Shown: positions 1 to 9,304 of the stretch, in pieces
How the letters are laid out: each line of letters opens with the position of its first letter
Numbering within the stretch: the stretch's first letter is position 1
Assembly (NCBI GenBank): GCA_028641055.1
Contig: CM054062.1
Location: 142,084,682 to 142,148,681, forward strand
Origin: Alopecurus myosuroides
Taxonomy: Eukaryota > Streptophyta > Magnoliopsida > Poales > Poaceae
Direction of reading: 5' to 3'
Length of the DNA stretch: 64,000 nt
Made by a program: the position numbers and the translations under genes
Notes under the pieces: model-generated
What the model saw: the letters and a program-made list of their open reading frames with translations, nothing else
The model's database searches: none
Told to the model about the DNA's origin: nothing

Positions 1-33
1 CGCCCGAGAAAAATCCCACCGTGAACTCACTGG

Positions 34-40
34 TATAAAG
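34..40 (+). promoter_or_regulatory. TATA box of LTR 1
   Basis: TATAAAG lies in a G+C-rich context just upstream of a pyrimidine-rich stretch, as expected for a Pol II promoter. Transcription would start about 30 bases downstream. The same motif is at the matching place in LTR 2, LTR 3 and the diverged LTR near 54773. Confidence 0.65.
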
Positions 41-429
41 TGCCCTCCACCCCTCTCTGCTTGTCACACACCTCCCCACATACACCGCACTCCTCTCCAC
101 CCGTTCCTCTCTCTGATGCTCTCCCTGTGAGAGCCAGGGAGCGACGCTCCCGCCGTTCTGCCCGCGGGAGAAGAACCAGACGCCGGGCCTCCGTCTCTCC
201 CTCTCCCACCTCCTTTTTCTTCTCATTTGGTTCCCCTACTCGAGGCACACGTGCCTGACACCTCCCCTTGTCCAATGCCTTGCAGAGTTGCCGCCGCCAT
301 GCTCGACGCCGTCCGGAACCGCTCGGTACGCACGGGCAGTACGGGGTGATCCAGGACTAGCTGCTGCCTCGAATCGGCCGCAGAACCTTCACTGCATCGC
401 CTCGTCCCCAACCATCGAATCCAAACGAG

Positions 430-445
430 CCCAAGGTGAGCCTCT
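430..445 (+). promoter_or_regulatory. Putative splice donor at the end of the LTR leader
   Basis: CCCAAG followed by GTGAGCC (GT at 436-437) matches a plant 5' splice site and marks a sharp change from GC-rich leader to AT-rich DNA. Equivalent sites are at 10801 (LTR 2), 21155 (LTR 3) and 55173 (diverged LTR). The distance from the TATA box is 402 bases here and 400 in the diverged copy. Use as a donor is inferred, not shown. Confidence 0.45.
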
Positions 446-1803
446 GCTCGTACGAGCTCTCCCTGAGCTCGCCGTGGCTCTGATCTGGGCGCGAGGAAGA
501 AGAAACGAGGGTAGCCATCCGTTTTTAGATCTAGGGCTCCGTTTGAATCCCTCTGGGATGTGTTCGTAGCCGCTGGATCTTGATCGAAGGGCGGCATACC
601 GGTTCACTTGCGCGCGCAAGCGAACTGGGCCGGCCCAGCGCTGCTCGCTCGGGCGCGTGGAGGCAAACAGCCCACTAGGCCTGCGCTGCCTGTTTTTAAT
701 CCTTTTTGAAATTCCAGAAATCTGTCTAATCACTTTAATCACTCTAAAAATACTAAAACTCAGAATATGGCCACTCCAATTTTCTCCACTGTACTTGCAT
801 GTTTTCCAAACCACATGCAAGTGGCAGATCCACATTTGCATCACTGGTTTGAGTATGAAAAATCCTACAAACCAGCCTATCTGAAACCATAAACATGCAA
901 TAACTTTTTATTTAGGAATCCAATGGAAGTGAGGTTGATCTCTCTGGATAGATCTTTTCGAACTCTAACTAGATCAGTTGACCTCACATGCACTTGAGTT
1001 TCCTATTTAAAATGACATGCAAAATGGTAAACCACCAGAGAGCCACTAAATGAATTTTATGAATTTTTATAAAAAGCTTTTTGAGATAAATCCTTTTGGA
1101 TGTGCTTCTGTATGATTAGATCTATCATATCCTAGATTTGTGTGATGTTTTGAGTTGTAGAATAATTTTGGCATGCATTACAAGTTTTATAGTATTCTGC
1201 CATGTTTTGAATCTCATGTTTATTTGTTTTGCTAAGGGTATGAATGCCTTGTGTGATCTTACTAGCATGAGTAGGAGTTGTTTTCACTGCTATATGATTG
1301 TTATGTCATAGATCTACCATGCTAGAATGAATCTTGTTCATGAAAATGCCATGGTTGTCATGCATGTCATCATAGATGCTTATTTTCCATTTTCTTGGAT
1401 TATTAGAGTTGTTTGCCACATGTACTTTCATGACATGATTGTTTTCATGCCATGCATGTATAATATGCCACTTTTATGTATTTGTTTAGCCTCTGGTTGC
1501 ATTCTTAGTTATACTTTATAATTAGATTATGCCTTGCATGTGTATAGAAATGCTTGTTTTCACACCTCATGATTGTTATTTGTTTCCTAGATTATTTTCC
1601 ATGCTATGTATTTATTTTGGTGAATGACCAGAGAGTCATATCACTCTTTATGGCCTTGTATGAGAGTGGTACACCCACTGTACTCATGCCATAAACTTGC
1701 TACTAGCTTTGTATAAGGCTATGCCATGCCATGCTTGTTTCTAGTGATTGTTTGAATACTTTAGCATTAGGTAGCATTGTTATTTTTGGTTCTTTCTTTT
1801 TAG

Positions 1804-1992
1804 ATGAATGCTTGCTGTATGTGTGCTGTACTAGCTTGTGCTTGCCTTTGTTTTGTTCTGATTGAGTGTTTTTCTTTTTACCTTTTTACGATGTTAGATA
1901 ACGAAGAGACTATTGCTCCTGAAGAGGTTTTCTGTAACTCTTGTTTATTTCAAGAGTGTGATCAAGACCAGGGCCAAGGCAAGCCATCCTAA
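1804..1992 (+). other. Small ORF inside the LTR, conserved in a diverged LTR
   Basis: A 62-residue ORF with a hydrophobic, cysteine-rich first half and an acidic second half containing DNEE, then EEVFCNSCLFQE. It recurs in LTR 2 (12169-12357) and LTR 3 (22523-22711). In the diverged LTR at about 57434-57600 the frame still reads ENEE, then AEEVYCYSCLIQE, although the DNA around it is much changed. The ATG directly follows a TTTCTTTTTAG acceptor-like sequence, and a second acceptor-like site (GATGTTAG, ending at 1897) lies inside it. It may be a coding exon, a structured RNA or chance. No known domain is recognised. Confidence 0.3.
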
Positions 1993-3480
1993 ATGCTTGC
2001 TTCTGTTTTACTTACCATGCATGTTTTACTTCTGAAGTTTTACTTAAGTGGTTTTCTAGTTACTTCTTTCAAAGTAAGACATGGTTTTGTCGCTCTTATA
2101 AATTGTCGTAGCCACTCCACAATCTTGGTGTTACCAAGTCCTTAGGAAATTTTGGAGCCATAACTTAATCAACTTAAGTCCCTTAGTGGACACTTTAACT
2201 TGATGTTTTTGGGAAAACCAAAAGTCTTGGAAAAACCCCGAGGAAAGGTGGGACCTTGTCCGAGGGAGGAAGGAATGTTTTCAACTTGTTTTCCAAAAAT
2301 GACACATAACCTAGTCTTCGCCGGACAACCAAGCCGTACTGCCACATTACCTCAATATGGGTACGGGGCCTAACTAATTGCTTGTCGATGTTAGTCCGTG
2401 TCTACCTCAAAGTGCTATAGGGGTTAGAGTCCCCCGAACCGAATTGTCGCCAGGAGGGAGAAATGGGACATTCACAGCGTGGGATTAAGTTCACTACCGG
2501 TTGCAGCAATTGGGCCTCCTGCCATGGCGGTGTGTTGTCAGGGGAAACCGTATTGGTACGGCTGACTCACTCGGTGCCGGGGAGAACAAACCCAGTTGAA
2601 GAGGTAGTCATTTACTAGCACGGACATAGTGGATGGTTAGGACCAGTTTTCCGATGTTTGCATACTGTCTCGGACAGTCCGTGGTTGTTCACGGCGGATG
2701 TAATGTATCTTGTGGATTGTGTACACCTCTGCAGAGTAAAACTATTCAGAATAGCCGCGCCCTCGGATATGGGCAGTTGAATGGCCATGTAGCTAGTATT
2801 GTGTCAATGTTTTCAAAAAGTTGAAACTTGTTTATGGTGGTGTACCTGGGAGGTACGTGAAAGGGAACAATCGTACCTTTGAGGTACCGGAGAAATGTTG
2901 GTTCTGGAAGGTTGTTTTCTAATAGGTTGCTTTCAAAAGAAATAAAATTGTTCAACCATGATGAGTCTTATATTCACCATGGATAGTACCAGCCCTTAAT
3001 TAAATAGCCATCCTACCACCACTTGCCATACTTGCATCTTTTGGGCTTCTTTTAGGGTGACTTGCAGGAGTACATTCAAACGTACTCAGGTTTGGTTTCG
3101 TCCCTGGCTATTGTCTTGGTCAGATTTCGAGGAGCCGTCTCAGGAGGATACCTTTGAGGAGGAGTACTTTGACGATCCCGCTTACTAGGCACGTCTCCTG
3201 GTCAGCAGCCTGTGGTGCTAAGGCGTTGACATGGGTTCCGCTCGTCGTGTTTGCTTCCGCTACAATAAAGCAGTTATGCTATGTGTGTTTGCCACTGTCC
3301 TGCGTGACAGTTGTCTCAGACTTGGTCGATAGACCATTTGTGTAAGACTATGTTATTCGTGTAATGGATGTGAACTCTGATGTACCATCTCTAAATATGT
3401 TGCTCATGACTGTCGATCTGGAATCATGAGTGTATGCATATTGGCGGTCTCGGACATCTAGTCTGGTGTCCCCACAGAGT

Positions 3481-3493
3481 TGGTATCAGAGCC
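3481..3493 (+). other. Primer binding site (initiator Met tRNA type), copy 1
   Basis: TGGTATCAGAGCC begins four bases after the end of LTR 1. It is the standard plant retrotransposon site complementary to the 3' end of initiator methionine tRNA, and it fixes the LTR/internal boundary. Confidence 0.92.
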
Positions 3494-3709
3494 ATCCTGA
3501 CCATAGGAGACCTTAGTTAGAATGGGCGTTAGCTAGTCCTCCGATATCTACCTTAGTTTATATACAAGCCTTTAATATGACTATATCCCAAAGATATGTC
3601 TCGTAACCCTCTTTGCTTGGTTTTATCTTACTTGGTTAACTCAATTAAGTTTCTTTTCGCATTAAACTAAAACTTTGCACACTGGTCTTTAACTTAAAAA
3701 CTTGTGTAG

Positions 3710-4525
3710 ATGGACGTCACCTTCACCGAGTCTCTCCAGTTGGGACTTCTTCGGGACTATCTGTTCCATTTCGAGAAGGAGATCGTGGAGATGACCAAGA
3801 TACTTGGGCGTCCACTACCTGAAGTTAGAGGAGGAGAGATCACTGGCTCGGTTGAGGGGTTATCATGGTTGGCGGAGTGCACCCTCCGTTCTCCATTAAC
3901 CGCACCATCTGAGCCGATGCATGTCTTCCACGCGATTGACCGCTCTTGGGGAGACGCGATTGTTCGTGTGCTCGAGCTGGCTATCGCACGCATGTCTCAC
4001 ATCTATGCGGCTCGCCTGGTGGATACTCCTTTCCAGCGCCACGGGAGGCGCGACGATGATGGCTTCCCAGTCCCTTGCCCGTGTCCTCGTGACATTGTGT
4101 GCTCCCACATGAAGGACATGGAGTTCTACCTGCACTACACTCAGAACCACTTGGATTATCTGAAGATTGTTCATGCCGACCTCGCTGCCAAGGCCAAGAA
4201 CTTGGAGAACAAGCTGCGGACCACCCGTTTGGCCCGTACTTGTCTCTTCAAGAAGTCCGAGTCACTCGACAACGCCAATGCCATACTCCATGGCCGGCTG
4301 AAGACGGCTAGAGAGGATCTTGCCACAAGGGACTCGACCATCGAGGAGTTAGAGGAAGAGATCGCCAAACTCCGCAAGGAGAATGAGGATCTTCTTCCCG
4401 ATGATGATGTCCCTTCCGAAGGCATGGACATGAGTGAGCCGAGTGACCAAGAGGACGATGATCACGCCGGAGATGAGGAGGACCCCGAGGAGATCCTTTT
4501 CGACGGCGATGATGGAAACGCCTAG
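3710..4525 (+). CDS. Extra retrotransposon ORF upstream of gag (orf0-like), copy 1
   Basis: A 271-residue ORF between the primer binding site and gag, in the sense direction. I recognise no enzymatic domain. Residues about 1-130 look globular; about 145-225 are rich in K, E, L and R with heptad-like spacing, suggesting a coiled coil; the last 40 residues are strongly acidic (runs of D and E). It is kept open in both tandem copies with few changes. Extra ORFs upstream of gag are known from several plant Ty3/gypsy groups (for example orf0 in rice RIRE elements), but I cannot confirm homology. The ATG follows TGTGTAG directly, so it could be the first codon of a spliced exon. A roughly 307-base spacer separates it from gag. 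The function is unknown; RNA or protein binding through the coiled coil is only a guess. Confidence 0.6.
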   Translation: MDVTFTESLQLGLLRDYLFHFEKEIVEMTKILGRPLPEVRGGEITGSVEGLSWLAECTLRSPLTAPSEPMHVFHAIDRSWGDAIVRVLELAIARMSHIYAARLVDTPFQRHGRRDDDGFPVPCPCPRDIVCSHMKDMEFYLHYTQNHLDYLKIVHADLAAKAKNLENKLRTTRLARTCLFKKSESLDNANAILHGRLKTAREDLATRDSTIEELEEEIAKLRKENEDLLPDDDVPSEGMDMSEPSDQEDDDHAGDEEDPEEILFDGDDGNA

Positions 4526-4832
4526 GTATTAGGCCGTGATGTTAGCTTGTGCTATGTAAGCACCTAGTACTTGTTGGCTGCGATGACCCCATCTCGCTGC
4601 TTTTGTAGTGTGGTTCTTCGGAAACCACTTGTTTGCTAGATGTTGATGTGTGAGTGCTATGTATGTTGGAACCTGCCTGTGTTATGTATGATATGTTTGT
4701 GCTTTGGCTTCTCTGGAATAAAACTACCTAGCATGTCTAAAAAGTTCCATGTTTTCATCTACTTCAATTCTCGTTTGTCGATGTTAGACAAACACATCTA
4801 TCTGCCTCTTCATCTTACATCTTCTTTTCAGC

Positions 4833-7800
4833 ATGCCGCGTGATCCACCCCCACCGCCGGAGCCAACTGCGGCTCAAGTCCTGGCCTTGTACATGCAAGA
4901 CCGAGAGGCTGTCCGTGCTGAGCGCGCAGCAACTCCCCAGACTCTCGCACATCTGGCCACTATTGGGACTAATGGTGGAAATGGTTCACGCTCCAAGATC
5001 AAGGAATTCCAGAATACCAACCCACCTGTCTTCTCTCGGGTTGTGGAACCTCTGGACGCGGATGATTGGCTTCGCACCATCGCCAACGATCTGGAAGTTG
5101 CTGGTGTCGAGGAGAAGGATAAGGTCCTTTATGCTTCCCACTTTCTCGCCGGTCCTGCAAGGACTTGGTGGGAGACCACTCGTGCCTCCATACCAGCTGA
5201 TCATGTCACTACCTGGGAGGAGTTCAAGGCCAAGTTTCGCAAGTATCATATTCCCGATGGTGTTATGGGAATCATGCGAGACAAGTTTCTGAAGCTCAGA
5301 CAAGGTGGTATGACTGTGTCCAAGTATTGGGATGAGTTCACTAGCCTGGCTAGGTATGCTCCCAGGGATGTTGACACTGAAGAAAAGAAGAAGGAGCGAT
5401 TCCTCAATGGCTTACACGATGAGCTGCAATGCACGCTTGTGGTGATTCCTTTCCAAGATCTTGAGTCTCTCGCCAATGCTGCTATCCTTATGGAGCATAA
5501 GCGTCAGGCAGCCTTTGAAAACCGCAAGAGGAAGATGATGCAACAAGGAGGGCCAAGTGTCAATAGGGCTCGCAGCTCCCCACCTGCGAGGCCGCCCTTC
5601 AACAGGACACCTGGCTATGCTCCTCGTCCAAGCTTTCCATCTTATCCAAGGCCTCCGACTTCTGGAGCTGCTCCTTATGCGCCCCGTCCTGGAGGAGGGA
5701 ATTACGGTAATACAACCACCCGTGCCGCACCAGCTGCACCCAGACCATCTGGGGCATGTTTCTCATGCGGCAAAGGAGGACATTTCTCTCGGGAGTGTCC
5801 CACCAAGAATCCTGCTCCTACCCGCCCTCATGTGGCCAAGATGATGCATGGACAATCTCAGAAGAAGCCTGGGAATATTGCTAAGGGACATCTGAATTGC
5901 GTCACCGCAGAAGAAGCTCAGGATAATCCAAGCATGGTGATTGGTACGTTTCCTGTCAACTCCGTACCAGTTCCCGTTCTGTTTGACTCTGGGGCTTCGC
6001 ATTCATTTGTCACCAAACCTTGTGTGAGGAAAAGTGGATTAAAAGTCAGTCCCATGAATAGAGTCATGCGAGTGCAAATCCCAGGCGATATAACTAGAGC
6101 CACCCACTTCTGCAACAATGTGCCTATTGTTATCAGTGGGAAGACCTTTCATGCTGACCTAATAGTGTTAGGTGAGAAGGGCATTGAGGTTGTACTTGGT
6201 ATGAATTGGATGACTAAGTACAAGGGAGTCATTGACTGCCCCACTAAAACTATATCCTTGACCAGTAGCATTGGGGAAGAAGTCAAATATAAGGCAGTCA
6301 AACCCACCTCCAAAGCTCATTGTCATAAGAGGGTGGCCGACCCCTCACTTGATCAGATTCCTGTGGTATGTGAGTATCCGGATGTTTTTCCAGAAGAACT
6401 ACCCGGTATGCCTCCTGACCGGGATATTGAATTCATTATTGAGTTAGTTCCTGGAACCGGACCCATAGCTCAAAAACCTTACCGGATGAACCCGGAGGAA
6501 CTAGAGGAGTTGAAGAAGCAATTGGATGAGATGTTGCAAAAAGGTTTGATTCGCCCAAGAGCTTCGCCTTGGGGATCGCCTGTCATCTTTGTGGATAAAC
6601 GGGACGGTACCTCACGTCTATGTGTGGATTACCGGAAGTTAAATGATGTCACCATCAAGAACAAATACCCGTTGCCCAAGATTGAAGATCTCTTCGACCA
6701 GATGAATGGGGCTCGTGTCTTCTCCAAGATAGATCTCCGTACTGGTTATCACCAATTGAAAATACGGGATTCGGATATTCCGAAAACTGCTTTCACCACA
6801 CGTTACAGGCTGTATGAATACGCCGTAATGTCCTTTGGTCCAACCAATGCTCCTGCTTATTTCATGAATCTCATGAACAAGGTACTCATGGATTTCTTGG
6901 ATAAATTCGTCGTGGTGTTCATCGACGACATTCTTATCTATTCTAAAGATGAAGCTGAACACGAAGAACATCTGAGATTGGTGCTCGGAACCCTTCGGAA
7001 GCATCAATTGTATGCTAAATTCAGCAAGTGCCAATTCTGGCTTAGAGAAGTGGGATTTCTTGGACATGTGGTATCTGAAGGTGGAATCTCTGTTGATCCC
7101 GCTTTGGTTCAGTCCGTCATGAAGCGTAATGCTCCTACCAATCCAACCGAAGTAAGATCATTTCTTGGTTTGGCGGGGTATTACCGCAAATTTGTTCAAG
7201 GATTTTCCAGTATCGCCAGACCACTCACTCAATTGCTCAAGAAAGACAAGAAGTTTGAGTGGACTGACAAATGTGAGGAAAGTTTCCAAGAATTGAAGAG
7301 AAGGTTGGTGACCGCTCCTGTTCTTACTATGCCGGATGTCACAAAGAGTTTTGATGTGTATTGTGATGCCTCAAAACTTGGGCTCGGCAGTGTTCTTATG
7401 CAAGACGGGAAGGTCATCTCTTACATCTCTCGTCAATTGAAGCCTCATGAACAAAACTATCCTACCCATGACTTGGAACTCGCAGCTGTTGTTCATGCTC
7501 TCAAGGCATGGCAACACTTCCTTATGGGAAATAGATGTGAAATCTATACTGATCACAAGAGCTTGAAGTATATCTTCTCTCAGCGTGAACTCAATATGAG
7601 GCAATGCCGGTGGATTGAACTCATCAAAGATTATGATCTGAGTATCCACTATCATCCTGGCAAGGCTAATGTTGTCGCTGATGCACTCAGTCGAGAACCC
7701 GCCTCTTTGAATGCTATCATCAAGGTCAGACAACCTGAGTTGTGGAAGGAACTTGATCAACTGGGTATCGAAGTCGTCAGCCATGGGATGTTGAATACTA

Positions 7801-9262
7801 TTGAGCTCAAACCTACTCTAATTGATCAAGTGAAACAATCTCAGAAGGGCCAAAAGAGTATTGAGGGAATTAAGAATCGAATGAAGAAGGAGCCTGTGCC
7901 TGGTTTCTCTATCGATTCTGAAGGAATACTCTGGTACAAAGGTCGCATTTGTGTTCCATCCGAATCTGAGCTAAAGCAAGTTATACTCGCCGAGGCTCAT
8001 GACACTCCTTATTCAATCCATCCCGGAGGAACGAAGATGTATCAAGACCTTAAGGAAAAATTCTGGTGGCATGGTATGAAGCGAGAGATTGCTTTATACA
8101 TCGCCAAGTGTGACATCTGTCAGCGTGTGAAGGCAGAACACCAACGTCCAGCTGGTCTATTGCAACCCCTCCAAATACCCAAGTGGAAATGGGATGAAGT
8201 TGGAATGGATTTCATCACTGGACTTCCCAAGTCAAACCGAGGACATGATGCCATATGGGTTATTGTGGACAGGCTTACAAAAGTCGCTCACTTTATTCCT
8301 GTTCGCACCACTCATCGTGGGGACCAATTGGCTGATCTCTAGATATCTCGAATCGTGAGTTTACATGGTGTACCCGAGAAGATTGTCTCCGATCGGGGTA
8401 CTCAATTCACATCTCGGTTCTGGAGGAAGCTTCATGAAGCTCTTGGAACCAAGTTGTCTTTCAGTTCGCTTATCACCCACAACCCGGAGGACAAACCGAG
8501 CGTGTTAACCAAATCTTGGAGGACATGCTTCGTGCTTGTGTTTTGTCCTATGGTGCTAAGTGGGAGGATTGTCTACCATTTGCGGAATTCTCTTACAACA
8601 ATAGCTATCAAGCTAGCCTGCAAATGGCTCCTTTTGAAGCCTTGTATGGTCGCAAGTGTCGCACACCCTTGAACTGGTCTGAGTCTGGTGACAGTCAGAT
8701 ATTTGGTGTGGATACCTTGCGTGCCGCCGAAGAGCAAGTCCAACTTATTCGTGATCGTCTCAAGGCTGCTCAGTCTCGTCAGAAGAGTTATGCAGACTCC
8801 AAGCGACGCGAAGTTTCCTTCCGTATAGGAGATTTCGTGTATCTTAGAGTCACACCTCTCAAGGGGATGCAGCGTTTTCACGTTAAAGGGAAGCTTGCAC
8901 CACGTTACATTGGGCCATTTAAGATCATAGCCCGACGTGGTGAAGTATCTTATCAACTTGAGCTGCCCGCTGATCTCTCGGAATTTCACGATGTCTTTCA
9001 TGTGTCTCTGCTCCGGAAATGTCTCCAAGTGCCTAATAAGGATCATTCTTATAAGGACATCGATTACCGGACCATTGACATCAATCATGATTTGACTTAT
9101 CGTGACCGACCACTCTGTGTGCTTGCCAAAGATGTTCGTATGACCAGGAGGCGAAAAATAAATTTCCTCAAGATTCAGTGGACTAATCACTCCGAGGAAG
9201 AAGCCACCTGGGAACGCGAAGATTATATCAACAAGGAGTTTCCTGACTTCCTCTATGACTAA
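4833..9262 (+). pseudogene. gag-pol polyprotein of copy 1, disrupted in the integrase
   Basis: The ORF is open from the ATG at 4833 through gag, the CCHC knuckle, protease (DSGASHSF), RT (FIDD box), RNase H and the first part of integrase. It stops at TAG 8340-8342, where copy 2 has TAT (Tyr). About 120 bases later, near 8465, one base is missing compared with copy 2, shifting the frame; the reading frame resumes at about 8516 and continues to 9262 through the end of integrase and the chromodomain-like tail. A read-through of the stop alone would therefore not restore the protein. Some conserved residues also differ from copy 2, for example a Gly to Arg change in the RT segment TRYGLYEY and Leu to Pro just after it. 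TTCTTTTCAG, an acceptor-like site, ends two bases before the ATG. Confidence 0.92.
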
Positions 9263-9290
9263 ACCCCGAATCTCGGGACGAGATTCTTTT

Positions 9291-9304
9291 AAGGAGGGGA
9301 GGTC
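9291..9304 (+). other. Polypurine tract, copy 1
   Basis: AAGGAGGGGAGG followed by TC lies directly before the TG that opens LTR 2. This is the expected plus-strand primer site and supports the LTR boundary. Confidence 0.85.

Larger units (their letters stand above)
1..3476 (+). repeat. LTR 1 of the composite (5' part outside the window)
   Basis: The LTR ends with CCCCACA at 3476, followed at once by the primer binding site. Comparison with LTR 2 shows that the first 1,061 or so bases lie left of the window. The visible part starts 26 bases upstream of the leader-proximal TATA box, then has a GC-rich leader and a long AT-rich region resembling intron sequence. LTR 1 has private substitutions relative to LTR 2 and 3. 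Confidence 0.92.

Noticed and set aside
3481..3497. tRNA-like sequence
   Set aside because: Only the 13 or so bases complementary to a tRNA 3' end are present; it is a primer binding site, not a tRNA gene. The same holds for 13846 and 49385.
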